Positions 1-10,605 are shown, counted from the stretch's first letter. The stretch: 64,000 bases of DNA from Micromonospora fulviviridis (GCF_014648395.1 NZ_BMRA01000007.1:185991-249990); one strand, 5' to 3'. Made by a program: numbers and translations. Notes: generated from the letters alone by a model not told the origin.

Positions 1-2
1 TC

Positions 3-1076
3 ACCCGGCAGCTGCGCCGGATGACCGGGGTGACCGTGCCGCCGGACGCCTGGGACGTGGGCAAGCTCCCGCCGCACCTGCGGGTCACCTTCCGGGTGCT
101 CGGCGAGGACGACAAGCCCGTCGCCGAGGGCAAGGACCTGCCGACCCTGCAACGCGAGCTGCGCCAGGAGGTGCGCCAGGTCGTCGCCGCCGCCGCGCCG
201 GACGTGGCCCGGACCGGGCTGACCGGGTGGGACATCGGCGCCCTGCCGCGCACCATCGAGCAGGTCCGCGCCGGGTACGCGGTGACCGCGTACCCCGCCC
301 TGGTCGACGAGGGCACGACCGTCGGGGTGAAGGTGTTCGACTCCCCCGCCGAGCAGGAGGCCGCGCACTGGGCCGGCACCCGGCGGCTGCTCCGGCTGAC
401 CGTGCCCTCCCCGGCCAAGTTCCTCCAGGGGCGGCTGAGCAACGAGGCCAAGCTGGCGCTGTCCCGCAACCCGCACGGCGGGGTGCCGGCGCTGATCGAG
501 GACGCCGCGGGCGCGGCCATCGACAAGCTCATGGCGGACGCGGGCGGCCCGGCCTGGGACGCCGAGGGCTTCGCGGTGCTGCGCGACCGGGTGCGCGCCG
601 ACCTGGTCGACACCGTGGTCGAGGTGATGGGCCGGGTCCGGCAGGTGCTGGCGGCCGCGTACGCGGTGGAGCAGCGGCTCGGCGCCACCCGGAACCTGGC
701 CGTGGTGGCCGCCCTGGCCGACATCCGCAGCCAGCTCGGCGGCCTGGTGCACAAGGGCTTCATCACCGAGGCCGGGTACGCCCGCCTGCCCGACCTGCTG
801 CGCTACCTGACCGCGATCGAGCGCCGGCTGGACCGGCTGCCCGGCAACCCGCAGCGGGACAAGCAGCAGCAGGACCGGATCGCCGTGGTGCAGAAGGAGT
901 ACCAGGACCTGCTCGCCGCGCTGCCAGAGGCGTTGCGGCAGTCCACGGCGGCCCGGCAGATCCGCTGGATGATCGAGGAGCTGCGGGTGAACGTGTTCGC
1001 CCAGGCGCTCGGCACCCCGTACCCGGTCTCGGAGCAGCGCATCTACCGCGCCATGGACGAGGCCGAGGGCCGCTGA
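3..1076 (+). CDS. hrpA: ATP-dependent RNA helicase HrpA, C-terminal part (gene cut by window edge)
   Basis: The frame is open to the left edge and runs through the first ATG at 21, so this is the end of a larger gene. The visible 357 residues match the C-terminal region (DUF3418) of HrpA-type DEAH-box helicases: a segment reading LRVTFRVLGEDDKPVAEGKD, then a mostly helical part ending in LGTPYPVSEQRIYRAMDE. The helicase motor (DEAH box, RecA domains) would lie upstream, outside the window. In bacteria HrpA resolves stalled or collided ribosomes and remodels RNA; which role applies here is not visible. A perfect hairpin follows the stop and separates it from a convergent gene. The family call is fairly sure, from the conserved tail. 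Confidence 0.82.
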   Translation, partial: TRQLRRMTGVTVPPDAWDVGKLPPHLRVTFRVLGEDDKPVAEGKDLPTLQRELRQEVRQVVAAAAPDVARTGLTGWDIGALPRTIEQVRAGYAVTAYPALVDEGTTVGVKVFDSPAEQEAAHWAGTRRLLRLTVPSPAKFLQGRLSNEAKLALSRNPHGGVPALIEDAAGAAIDKLMADAGGPAWDAEGFAVLRDRVRADLVDTVVEVMGRVRQVLAAAYAVEQRLGATRNLAVVAALADIRSQLGGLVHKGFITEAGYARLPDLLRYLTAIERRLDRLPGNPQRDKQQQDRIAVVQKEYQDLLAALPEALRQSTAARQIRWMIEELRVNVFAQALGTPYPVSEQRIYRAMDEAEGR

Positions 1077-1086
1077 CCGGCGTGCC

Positions 1087-1117
1087 GGCGGGGCCCGGGT
1101 GGTGTCCGGGCCCCGCC
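1087..1117. terminator. Perfect 12-bp hairpin between convergent genes
   Basis: Arms GGCGGGGCCCGG (1087-1098) and CCGGGCCCCGCC (1106-1117) with a 7-nt loop, directly after the hrpA stop and before the stop of the minus-strand gene at 1134. There is no clear T run; in GC-rich actinomycetes such stems often terminate without one. It probably serves both strands. Confidence 0.6.
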
Positions 1118-1133
1118 GTGGGTGTGCTCGTGC

Positions 1134-2516
1134 TCAGATGCCGTAGATGAACTCCTCGTCGTTGCCGCCGCCGCTGTTGGCGTTGCGCAGGTAGACGGTG
1201 TTGTTGCCCGGCCGCCGCACCCCCGGGGTGTCGACACCGTCCTTGTTCCAGTCACCCGGCACCGCCACGTCACCGGACGCGCCGTTACCGAACACGAACT
1301 CCTCATCCGTGGAGTTGGTGGCCGTCGAGGTGCCGTTGGTCAGGTACCACGTCGAGTTGCCCGGCCGGAACACCCCGACACTGTCGTAGCCGTTGTTGTT
1401 CCAGTCACCGGCCACCGGCTGATCGCCGGACCCACCATGACCGAACATGAACTCGTAATCGGTGGAGTTGGTCGCCGACGAGGTGCCGTTGGTCAGGTAC
1501 CACGTCGAGTTGCCCGGGCGGAACACCCCGACACTGTCGAAACCGTTGTTGTTCCAGTCACCGGCCACCGGCTGGTCCCCCGACGACCCGCTGCCGAACT
1601 TGAACTCGTAATCGGTGTTGTTGGTCTCCGTCGACGTGCCGTTGGTCAGATACCACGTCGACACACCCGGCCGGAACACCCCGACACTGTCGAAACCGTC
1701 CTTGTTCCAGTCACCGGCCACCGGAATGTCACCCAACGACCCGCTACCGAACTTGAACACCCGCGTCGCCGCACCACTGTTGACATCCCGCAGATAGAAC
1801 GTCGACGTCGACGGCCGGTACACCCCCACCGTGTCCACCCCATCGTTGTTCCAGTCCCCCGACACCGGAATGTCCTCGGTGCGGCCGCCCGCCGCATCCC
1901 AGAGGGCGTCGACGATGAGCTGCGCGTCGGGCACCATGGGCTGGTACCTGTCGGGGTAGGCGGACACCTGAACCGCCTGGCAGACCTCGCCGATCGGGGC
2001 GGTGGCCCAACTGCCGTTCGGGTACTCCCGCTGCATGGCGCTGAGGAAGGCGTTCGTGGCATAGGCCGGGTCGAGCCGCTGAGCCCGCGTCCCCCACCAC
2101 TCCTGCTGTTGGAACAGGCCGAGGCTGGTGTGGTCCACCTCGGTGCTGACGTTCTGCAGGCGGGACTCGACGAGCACGGTGGCGATCGCGATGACCCCGG
2201 CGCGCTGGGCCAGACCGCGCGCCCGCACCGCCTCGACCACCTCTCGCGCGCAGGAGACGCGGTACGCGGTCAGGTTGTTGCGCATGTCCGACGTCAGCTG
2301 CGGATTCAACCGGCTGGCCACCGCCGAGTCGGTCGCGGTGGGGCCGGCGGGATCGCAGGCGACCGTCTCGTAGACGGCGGTGACGGGGGCCAACGCCGGT
2401 GGCAGGTACGGCTGCTCGGCGCCGTCCGCGGCCCACGCCGGCACACCGTGGGGTACGGCCGTGGTGAGAACGACCGTGGCGCAGAGCAGCGCCATTCTCG
2501 ACAGGCTGATGTTCAT
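1134..2516 (-). CDS. Secreted protein with lysozyme-like domain and five tandem FG-GAP/VCBS-type repeats
   Basis: 460 residues from ATG 2516. A start at TTG 2546 is possible, but the ATG begins directly with a good signal peptide (MNISLSRMALLCATVVL, cleavage near AWA-ADG). Residues about 70-200 include VESRLQNVS and SLGLFQQQEWWG, as in actinobacterial lysozyme-like or transglycosylase-like secreted proteins. From residue 220 to the end there are five repeats, each opening GDWNxDGxD, a calcium-loop-like DxNxDGxD pattern, followed by VGVFRPG-STWYL. The middle three are 51 residues each and nearly identical. Probably extracellular, with a repeat domain for binding or beta-propeller formation and a possible cell-wall hydrolase domain. 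Enzyme activity is inferred only. Confidence 0.7.
   Translation of the reverse strand: MNISLSRMALLCATVVLTTAVPHGVPAWAADGAEQPYLPPALAPVTAVYETVACDPAGPTATDSAVASRLNPQLTSDMRNNLTAYRVSCAREVVEAVRARGLAQRAGVIAIATVLVESRLQNVSTEVDHTSLGLFQQQEWWGTRAQRLDPAYATNAFLSAMQREYPNGSWATAPIGEVCQAVQVSAYPDRYQPMVPDAQLIVDALWDAAGGRTEDIPVSGDWNNDGVDTVGVYRPSTSTFYLRDVNSGAATRVFKFGSGSLGDIPVAGDWNKDGFDSVGVFRPGVSTWYLTNGTSTETNNTDYEFKFGSGSSGDQPVAGDWNNNGFDSVGVFRPGNSTWYLTNGTSSATNSTDYEFMFGHGGSGDQPVAGDWNNNGYDSVGVFRPGNSTWYLTNGTSTATNSTDEEFVFGNGASGDVAVPGDWNKDGVDTPGVRRPGNNTVYLRNANSGGGNDEEFIYGI
1137..1859 (-). repeat. Coding tandem repeats, 144-153 bp units
   Basis: Repeats begin (reading the minus strand) at 1859, 1715, 1562, 1409 and 1256. 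The last three full units are 153 bp, and nucleotide blocks such as ccggccaccggctg recur almost unchanged between them. This suggests recent expansion or gene conversion within the secreted protein gene. Confidence 0.85.
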
Positions 2517-2668
2517 TCGTGGCGGTCCATTCGCAGCATCCTCCAACTACCGCCCTGTCCCAGCGGACGGGCTCGTGCGTCAGAGGCTGCTGCACACCCC
2601 TGGACGACAGCTGAAGCGCGGCCGACCGGACCGAACCCGTACCGCAGCGCGTCCTGGACCGGGGCTGG

Positions 2669-3598
2669 CTAGAGGGGTTCCACCCCGGCGGGGAGCTGGT
2701 CGGCGGCGGTGGCGTCGTGGACGTACTCCAGCAGGATGCGGCGCAGCTCGCGGCCGGCGTGGGTGGGCACCACGTCGCGGCGGCGGGCCACCGCGATGGT
2801 CCGGCGGACGCCGGGCGGGACGAGCCGGGTGACCCGGATGCCCGCCCGGCGGGCCACCACGATGCCGGGGACCAGGGCGACGCCGAGCCCGGCCTCGACG
2901 AAGCTGAGCACCGCGTCCATCTCGCCGCCGTCCACGGAGAGGGTCGGTTCGAAGCCGGCCGCCCGGCACGCCTGGAGGGTGGCGTCGCGCAGGTCGTAGC
3001 CCTCGCGGAACATCACGAGGGGCAGGTCGCGCAGGTCGGTGATCCGCACCTCGCCCCGCTCGTCGGCGGCCGGCAGCGGGTCGACCGACGCGACCACCAG
3101 GCTCTCCCGCAGGATCGGGTCGGCGCGCAGCCCGGGGTCGGTGCCGGTCGAGGGCTCGATGATCAGCGCCAGGTCGAGGTCGCCGCGGAGCAGGTCGCGG
3201 ACGAGGTCCTGTGAGCCGCCCTCCTCCACCCGTAGGTCGACGGTGGGGTGGGCGTCGCGGAACCGGCGCAGCACGGGGGGCGCCAGCGAGGTGGCCAGGC
3301 TGGGCGTGGCGCCGAGCCGGACCCGGCCCCGGCGCAGCCCGACCAGCTCCTGCACCTCGCGGGTGGCGGTGTCGACGTCGGCGAGGATCCGCTTGGCCAG
3401 CGGCAGCAGCACCTCCCCCGCCGCGGTGAGGGCGATGTTGCCCCTTACCCGTTCGAAGAGCGGGGCCCCCAGGTCGGTCTCCAGGGCGTGAATTTGCTTA
3501 CTCAGGGAGGGCTGGGTGATGCCCACCAGGTCGGCAGCTTGGGTGAAATGTCGTACTTCAGCGACCGCGACGAAGTACCGGAGCTGATGGAGCTGCAT
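2669..3598 (-). CDS. LysR-type transcriptional regulator, divergent from sdhCAB
   Basis: 309 residues, usual LysR length. The N-terminal winged helix-turn-helix reads FTQAADLVGITQPSLSKQIH (about residues 18-37), followed by the linker helix and a two-lobed effector domain (about 90-295). The start ATG has no Shine-Dalgarno sequence: a TAGGCT box ends 6 nt upstream, so the mRNA is probably leaderless. That box lies inside a perfect palindrome at 3603-3617, so the protein likely represses itself. It is transcribed away from sdhC with 77 bp between the starts, the classic LysR-target layout, so control of succinate dehydrogenase is a reasonable inference. The effector is unknown. Confidence 0.9.
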   Translation of the reverse strand: MQLHQLRYFVAVAEVRHFTQAADLVGITQPSLSKQIHALETDLGAPLFERVRGNIALTAAGEVLLPLAKRILADVDTATREVQELVGLRRGRVRLGATPSLATSLAPPVLRRFRDAHPTVDLRVEEGGSQDLVRDLLRGDLDLALIIEPSTGTDPGLRADPILRESLVVASVDPLPAADERGEVRITDLRDLPLVMFREGYDLRDATLQACRAAGFEPTLSVDGGEMDAVLSFVEAGLGVALVPGIVVARRAGIRVTRLVPPGVRRTIAVARRRDVVPTHAGRELRRILLEYVHDATAADQLPAGVEPL

Positions 3599-3602
3599 CT
3601 CT

Positions 3603-3617
3603 ATAGCCTACGGCTAT
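3603..3617. promoter_or_regulatory. LysR-type operator palindrome
   Basis: ATAGCCTACGGCTAT is a perfect inverted repeat (ATAGCC-TAC-GGCTAT) with the LysR signature T-N11-A (T3604, A3616). It overlaps the regulator's own -10 box and lies 59-73 nt upstream of the proposed sdhC start, where LysR recognition sites usually sit relative to the target. Confidence 0.75.
3605..3610 (-). promoter_or_regulatory. -10 box of the lysR gene (leaderless)
   Basis: TAGGCT on the minus strand, 6 nt before the ATG at 3598, inside the operator palindrome. Fits the TANNNT pattern of actinobacterial leaderless promoters. Confidence 0.6.
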
Positions 3618-3662
3618 CAAGACTGCGAGTTCGATGCATTGGACGACTGATCAATCTGCTCC

Positions 3663-3668
3663 TAGCGT
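3663..3668 (+). promoter_or_regulatory. -10 box of sdhC (leaderless)
   Basis: TAGCGT followed by 7 nt and GTG 3676. This spacing supports GTG 3676, rather than ATG 3634, as the sdhC start. Confidence 0.6.
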
Positions 3669-3675
3669 CGGTCAG

Positions 3676-4365
3676 GTGGTAATCACGAAAACTCGGTCGC
3701 CCATCCGCTCGAACGTCGGCCTCAAGGCCGTCATGGCGGTGACGGGCATCATCCTCGTGCTGTTCCTGATCGCGCACATGCTCGGCAACCTGAAGATCTT
3801 CACGGGCGAGACCTCGTTCGACCACTACGCGCACTGGCTGCGCGAGATCGGGACGCCGCTGCTGCCGTCGACCTGGTACCTGTGGATCCAGCGGACGGTG
3901 CTCACCGTGGCCGTGCTGGCGCACATCGTCTCGGCCACCGTGCTGGCGACGCGCGCCCGGGCCGCCCGCCCGGTGCCGTACGCGCACCGCCGGAAGATCC
4001 ACGTCAACTACGCGGCCCGCACGATGCGCTGGGGTGGTGTGATCATCCTGCTCTTCGTGATCTACCACATCCTGGACCTGACCACGGGTCACCTGAACCC
4101 GCAGGGCGACGCGGCCAACCCGTACGGCAACGTGGTCCAGGACTTCGCCGCGGACCGCTGGTACGTCACGCTCTTCTACACCCTGGCGATCGTCACCCTC
4201 GGCTTCCACCTGCGGCACGGCGCCTTCAGCGCGTTCCGCAGCCTCGGCCAGCAGACCCCGAAGGGCGAGCGCCGGGCGCGTGCCGCGGCCCTGGTCTTCG
4301 CCGTCGCGCTCTGCGCCGGCTACCTGGTGGTTCCGTTCGCCGTACTCACCGGATTGGTGGCCTGA
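3676..4365 (+). CDS. sdhC: Succinate dehydrogenase cytochrome b558-type membrane anchor subunit
   Basis: 229 residues from GTG 3676; an in-frame ATG at 3634 would add 14 residues lying across the promoter region. There are five hydrophobic segments (about 16-36, 75-97, 118-137, 163-182, 202-224), as in single-anchor SdhC proteins of the Bacillus/actinobacterial type that bind two hemes b. Candidate heme histidines occur in LIAHMLGN, LAHIVSA, IYHILDL and GFHLRHG. It anchors SdhAB in the membrane and passes electrons to quinone. sdhA starts 1 nt after its stop, so it is first in the sdhCAB operon. Confidence 0.93.
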   Translation: MVITKTRSPIRSNVGLKAVMAVTGIILVLFLIAHMLGNLKIFTGETSFDHYAHWLREIGTPLLPSTWYLWIQRTVLTVAVLAHIVSATVLATRARAARPVPYAHRRKIHVNYAARTMRWGGVIILLFVIYHILDLTTGHLNPQGDAANPYGNVVQDFAADRWYVTLFYTLAIVTLGFHLRHGAFSAFRSLGQQTPKGERRARAAALVFAVALCAGYLVVPFAVLTGLVA

Positions 4366-4366
4366 C

Positions 4367-6297
<1,931 letters not shown>

Positions 6298-6301
<4 letters not shown>

Positions 6302-7059
6302 ACCTGACCCTGCGCATCTGGCGTCAGAAGGGCCCCGAGGACAAGGGTCAGATGGTGACCTACCAGGTGCAGGACGTGTCCCCGGACATGTCCTTCCTGG
6401 AGATGCTCGACGTGCTCAACGAGCGGCTCATCCTCGACGGCGACGAGCCGGTCGCGTTCGACCACGACTGCCGCGAGGGCATCTGCGGCATGTGCAGCCT
6501 CATGATCAACGGTGAGGCGCACGGCCCGCAGCGCGGCACCACCGCGTGCCAGCTGCACATGCGGCAGTTCTCCGACGGCGACACGATCGACATCGAGCCG
6601 TGGCGGGCCCGGGCCTTCCCGGTGGTCAAGGACCTGGTCGTCGACCGGAACGCCTTCGACAAGATCATCGCCGCCGGTGGGTACATCACCGCGCCGACCG
6701 GCAGCGCCCCGGAGGCGCACTCGACCCCGGTGGCCAAGGCCGACGCGGACGCCGCCTTCTCCTCGGCCGCCTGCATCGGCTGCGGCGCCTGCGTGGCGGC
6801 CTGCCCGAACGGCTCCGGCATGCTGTTCACCGCCGCCAAGATCACCCAGCTCTCGCTGCTGCCGCAGGGCCAGCCCGAGCGGTACACCCGGGTGATCGGC
6901 ATGGTGGACGCGCACGACGAGGCCGGCTTCGGCGGCTGCACCAACATCGGCGAGTGCGCGGCGGCCTGCCCGAAGGGCATCCCGCTGAACACCATCGGCC
7001 GGCTCAACCGGGACTACCTCAAGGCGACGTCCAAGCGCGCCGGCACCCCGGGCTCCTGA
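6298..7059 (+). CDS. sdhB: Succinate dehydrogenase iron-sulfur subunit
   Basis: 253 residues from GTG 6298, overlapping the sdhA stop by 4 nt. The N-terminal 2Fe-2S ferredoxin domain carries CREGICGMC (about residues 59-67) and a later cysteine in TTACQLH. The C-terminal part has CIGCGACVAACP (about 158-169) and CTNIGECAAACPKG (about 215-228), ligands of the 4Fe-4S and 3Fe-4S centres. It carries electrons from the flavin of SdhA to quinone at SdhC. It ends the operon, with a hairpin and T run immediately downstream. Confidence 0.95.
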
Positions 7060-7079
7060 GCCCCGGCCGTCGAGCCACC

Positions 7080-7122
7080 CCGACCGCCGCACCCCGCACC
7101 GGGGGGCGGCGGTCGGCCTTTT
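7080..7122 (+). terminator. Rho-independent terminator of sdhCAB
   Basis: 11-bp arms CCGACCGCCGC (7080-7090) and GCGGCGGTCGG (7106-7116), loop 7091-7105, followed by CCTTTT. This is the clearest intrinsic terminator in the window. Confidence 0.8.
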
Positions 7123-7206
7123 CCCGGGTACGCCCCGCAGCCGGTTCAAGCCCTCCCCCGCGGGTAGCAGTCCGATGGACGGCACCGGAGAGGGGGACAT
7201 CCAGGC

Positions 7207-8391
7207 ATGAAGGCACTGACCTGGCACGGCAAGCGTGACGTCCGCGTGGAGGACGTACCGGACCCCCGGATCGAGGAGCCGACCGATGCGATCATCCGGG
7301 TCACCTCGACCGCGATCTGCGGGTCCGACCTGCACCTGTACGAGGTGCTCGGGCCGTACCTGAAGCCCGGTGACGTCCTCGGCCACGAGCCCATGGGTGT
7401 CGTCGAGGAGGTCGGCCCCGGGGTGACCCGGCTCAAGCCCGGCGACCGGGTGGTCGTCCCGTTCAACATCTCCTGCGGCTCGTGCTGGATGTGCGACCGC
7501 CAGCTCTACGCCCAGTGCGAGACCACCCAGGTGACCAGCCAGGGCAAGGGCGCCGCGCTGTTCGGCTACACCTCGCTCTACGGCTCGGTCCCCGGTGGGC
7601 AGGCCGAGTACCTGCGGGTCCCGCAGGCCCAGTTCGGCCCCGTCAAGATCCCGGAGACCGGCCCCGACGAGCGCTGGCTCTACCTCTCCGACATCCTGCC
7701 CACCGCCTGGCAGGCCGTGAAGTACGCGGACACCCCGCCCGGCGGCACCCTGGCCGTGTTCGGCCTCGGCCCGGTCGGGCAGTTCAGCGCCCGGATCGGG
7801 CGGCACCTCGGCGCCGGCCGGGTGATCGGGCTCGACCTGGTGCCCGAGCGGCTGGAGATGGCCCGCCGGCACGGCATCGAGGTGCTCGACGTCAGCGAAC
7901 TGGACGACGTGCCAGGCGCGCTGATCGACCTGGTCGACGGGCGCGGCCCGGACGCGGTCATCGACGCGGTCGGCATGGAGGCGCACGGCGCGCCGCTCGG
8001 CAAGGTCGCCCAGGCCGCCGCCGGGCTGCTGCCGGACAAGCTGGCGCAGACCATGACCGACAAGGCCGGCGTGGACCGGCTCGTGGTGCTGCACGCCGCG
8101 CTCAAGGCGGTCCGGCGCGGCGGCACCGTGTCGGTCTCCGGCGTGTACGGCGGCGAGCAGGACCCGATGCCGCTCATGGAGATGTTCGACCGGGGCGTCC
8201 AACTGCGCATGGGGCACTGCCACGTGAAGCGCTGGGTCGACGAGATCATGCCGCTGCTCGCCGGCGGCGACGACCCGCTCGGCGTCGAGGACCTGCGGAC
8301 CCACCGGCTGCCCCTGGCGCGGGCGCCGCAGGCGTACGAGATGTTCCAGAAGAAGCAGGACGGCTGCGTCAAGGTCGTGCTCGAACCGTGA
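7207..8391 (+). CDS. Zinc-dependent alcohol dehydrogenase, formaldehyde-dehydrogenase-like branch of the MDR family
   Basis: 394 residues; ATG 7207 is preceded by a purine-rich GGAGAGGGGG stretch. Medium-chain dehydrogenase features: catalytic-zinc ligands in AICGSDLH and GHEPMG, the four-cysteine structural-zinc lobe CGSCWMCDRQLYAQC (about residues 96-110), and the NAD(P) motif GLGPVGQ (about 187-193). An insert in the middle (about 255-285) is typical of the glutathione-independent formaldehyde dehydrogenase-like group often found in soil actinomycetes. The substrate cannot be read from sequence. The stop overlaps the next gene, an SDR, by 4 nt, so the two oxidoreductases are probably translated together. 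Confidence 0.88.
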   Translation: MKALTWHGKRDVRVEDVPDPRIEEPTDAIIRVTSTAICGSDLHLYEVLGPYLKPGDVLGHEPMGVVEEVGPGVTRLKPGDRVVVPFNISCGSCWMCDRQLYAQCETTQVTSQGKGAALFGYTSLYGSVPGGQAEYLRVPQAQFGPVKIPETGPDERWLYLSDILPTAWQAVKYADTPPGGTLAVFGLGPVGQFSARIGRHLGAGRVIGLDLVPERLEMARRHGIEVLDVSELDDVPGALIDLVDGRGPDAVIDAVGMEAHGAPLGKVAQAAAGLLPDKLAQTMTDKAGVDRLVVLHAALKAVRRGGTVSVSGVYGGEQDPMPLMEMFDRGVQLRMGHCHVKRWVDEIMPLLAGGDDPLGVEDLRTHRLPLARAPQAYEMFQKKQDGCVKVVLEP

Positions 8392-9332
8392 GCCGGACGG
8401 TGGTGATCACCGGCGCGACCAGCGGAATCGGCCGGGCGGCGGCCCGGGAGTTCGCCGGCCGCGGGGACCGCCTGGTCCTCGCGGCCCGCTCCCCCGCCAC
8501 CCTGGCCGAGGTCCGCGACGAGTGCCGGGCGGCCGGCGCCGAGGTGCTGGTCGTACCGCTGGACGTCACCGCGCCCGGCGCCCTGGCCGCGCTGGCCGAC
8601 GTGACCGAGGCCGAGTTCGGCGGCATCGACGCCTGGGTGCACACCGCCGCGGTGATGACCTACGGTCGCTTCGACGAGACGCACGCCGAGGTCTTCGACC
8701 AGGTGATCCGCACCGACCTGCTGGCCGCGGCCGAGGTGGCCCGGGTGGCGCTGCGCCGCTTCCGGGACGCCTCGGCCGGCACCCTGGTCCTCACCGGCTC
8801 GGTCCTCGGGCACATCACCGCGCCCTACATGAGCGGCTACGTGGCGGCCAAGTGGGGCCTCCAGGGGCTCACCCGGGCGTTGCAGCAGGAGGCCCGGGAG
8901 ACCCCCGGCGTGCGGATCTGCCTGGTCAACCCGGGCAGCGTCGACACGCCGGTCTACCAGCAGGCAGGCAACTACCTGGGCCGGATCGGCCGGCCGCCGC
9001 CGCCGGTCACCACCCCGGAGCGGGTGGCCCGGGCCATCGTGGACTGCGTCGACCGACCCCGCCGGGAGGTCTCGGTGGGGCGGCTCAACGTCGTCATGCG
9101 GTTCGGCTTCACCGTGCTGCCCGGGGTGTACGACGTGCTCGTGGGGCCGCTCATGCGGCTCGCCGGGCTGACCGACCGGCCGGTGGCGCCGCACCCGGGC
9201 ATCGTCTTCGCGCCGAACCCGGCCGGCGAGGCGGTCCGGGGCGGCTGGCTGCCCGACGTGTCGCGGGCGGTCCGGTCGGCGGGCGGCGTGACCGCGGCGG
9301 CCGGCTCGGCGCTGCTGCGCCGGCTGCGCTGA
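8388..9332 (+). CDS. Short-chain dehydrogenase/reductase (SDR family)
   Basis: 314 residues from GTG 8388, which overlaps the preceding stop as GTGA. Classical SDR features: nucleotide motif TGATSGIGR (residues 8-16), catalytic Ser in LTGSVLGH, and YVAAK with the catalytic Tyr and Lys (about residues 148-152). The usual NNAG is replaced by VHTAAV. After the core, residues about 230-314 form an Arg/Pro-rich C-terminal extension with a hydrophobic patch, as in membrane-associated SDRs. Paired with the zinc dehydrogenase upstream; substrate unknown. Confidence 0.88.
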   Translation: MSRTVVITGATSGIGRAAAREFAGRGDRLVLAARSPATLAEVRDECRAAGAEVLVVPLDVTAPGALAALADVTEAEFGGIDAWVHTAAVMTYGRFDETHAEVFDQVIRTDLLAAAEVARVALRRFRDASAGTLVLTGSVLGHITAPYMSGYVAAKWGLQGLTRALQQEARETPGVRICLVNPGSVDTPVYQQAGNYLGRIGRPPPPVTTPERVARAIVDCVDRPRREVSVGRLNVVMRFGFTVLPGVYDVLVGPLMRLAGLTDRPVAPHPGIVFAPNPAGEAVRGGWLPDVSRAVRSAGGVTAAAGSALLRRLR

Positions 9333-9376
9333 GCCGTGCGTGCGTCGTCGCCCGCGCGGGGTGGCGGGCGGGTGGC

Positions 9377-9382
9377 TACCGT
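9377..9382 (+). promoter_or_regulatory. Possible -10 box upstream of the MBL-fold gene
   Basis: TACCGT, about 30 nt before ATG 9413. The gap holds a GGAGGGACGG ribosome-binding site, so this would give an ordinary leadered transcript. No convincing -35 seen. Confidence 0.3.
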
Positions 9383-9412
9383 GTACTGCGGGACACGGCG
9401 GAGGGACGGAAC

Positions 9413-10558
9413 ATGCGGGAACCGGACGAGCAGGCACTGGAGCGGGCAGCCGGCGGGCGGCGGTGGCGGATGGCGGGGCTCGCCGCGGTGGCCGGGCTGG
9501 CCTGGGCGGCGCGGGACGTGCCCGCCCAGCTCGGCGGCCGGCTCGCCGGGGCCCGGGCGGAACGGGCGGCCCGCTCGCCGCGCTTCCGGGACGGCACCTT
9601 CCACAACCCGTCGGGCACCCGCAGCACCATGGTCGCCGACCCGGGCCGCAACCTGGTCAAGGAGCTCATCTTCGGCAAGCAGAAGCGCCGGCCGGACAGC
9701 GCCGTGCCGCTGCTGCGCCCGGCCGACCCGGCCCCGGCCGACCCGGCCCGCGAGCTGAGCATCGTCTGGTACGGCCACGCCTCGACGCTGGTCGAGATCG
9801 AAGGGCACCGGGTGCTGCTCGACCCGGTCTGGAGCGACCGCTGCTCCCCGTCGGCCCTGGTCGGCCCGCGCCGCATCCACGAGCCGCCGGTCCGCCTCGA
9901 CGAGCTGCCCCGGCTCGACGCCATCCTGATCTCGCACGACCACTACGACCACCTCGACATGGCGACCGTGCGCGGGCTGCTCGCCCACCAGTCCGCGCCG
10001 TTCCTGGTGCCGCTCGGCGTCGGCGCCCACCTGGACCGGTGGGGCGTTCCGGAGGACCGGATCGTCGAGCTGGACTGGTCGGAGAGCCACCGGGTGGGCG
10101 GGCTGACGCTCACCGCGACCGCGGCCCAGCACTTCTCCGGGCGGGGCCTGCGCCGCGACGGCACGCTCTGGAGCTCCTGGGTGGTCGCCGGGGCGCAGCG
10201 GAAGGTCTTCTACACCGGCGACTCCGGCTACTTCGACGGCTACGCCGAGATCGGCGCGGAGCACGGCCCGTTCGACGTCACGCTCATGCAGATCGGCGCG
10301 TACGACCGGGCCTGGCCGAGCATCCACATGTTCCCCGAGGAGGCGGTGGCCGCCCACCTCGACCTGCGCGGCGGGCTGTTCGTCCCGGTGCACTGGGCCA
10401 CCTTCAACCTCGCCCTGCACGACTGGTCGGAGCCGGTGGACCGGCTCTGGGCCGAGGCGAAGGCCCGGGACGTCCGGCTGGCCGTGCCGCGTCCCGGCGA
10501 GCGGGTGGTGGTGGACGAGCCCCCGGCGGTGGACGGCTGGTGGCAGGCCGTCGCCTGA
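9413..10558 (+). CDS. Metallo-beta-lactamase-fold hydrolase, NAPE-PLD/UlaG-like
   Basis: 381 residues; ATG 9413 follows GGAGGGACGG. A hydrophobic stretch at about residues 20-33 may be a membrane anchor. The core begins WYGHASTLVEIEGHRVLLDP (about residue 117 on); the metal motif is SHDHYDHLD (HxHxDH); further metal or active-site residues lie in AQHFSGRG, YTGDSGY and VPVHWATFNL. This arrangement matches bacterial relatives of N-acylphosphatidylethanolamine phospholipase D, and a lipid phosphodiester substrate is therefore possible but not proven. It stands alone, between the SDR and a leaderless sugar-transferase gene. Confidence 0.85.
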   Translation: MREPDEQALERAAGGRRWRMAGLAAVAGLAWAARDVPAQLGGRLAGARAERAARSPRFRDGTFHNPSGTRSTMVADPGRNLVKELIFGKQKRRPDSAVPLLRPADPAPADPARELSIVWYGHASTLVEIEGHRVLLDPVWSDRCSPSALVGPRRIHEPPVRLDELPRLDAILISHDHYDHLDMATVRGLLAHQSAPFLVPLGVGAHLDRWGVPEDRIVELDWSESHRVGGLTLTATAAQHFSGRGLRRDGTLWSSWVVAGAQRKVFYTGDSGYFDGYAEIGAEHGPFDVTLMQIGAYDRAWPSIHMFPEEAVAAHLDLRGGLFVPVHWATFNLALHDWSEPVDRLWAEAKARDVRLAVPRPGERVVVDEPPAVDGWWQAVA

Positions 10559-10605
10559 CACACGCCGAAAAACCGGACAAGCAGGCATTCGGCGGCACAT
10601 TTTCG

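Noticed and set aside
3634..3675. Upstream ATG as the sdhC start
   Set aside because: It precedes the -10 box that fits GTG 3676, and the extra residues are not typical of SdhC.
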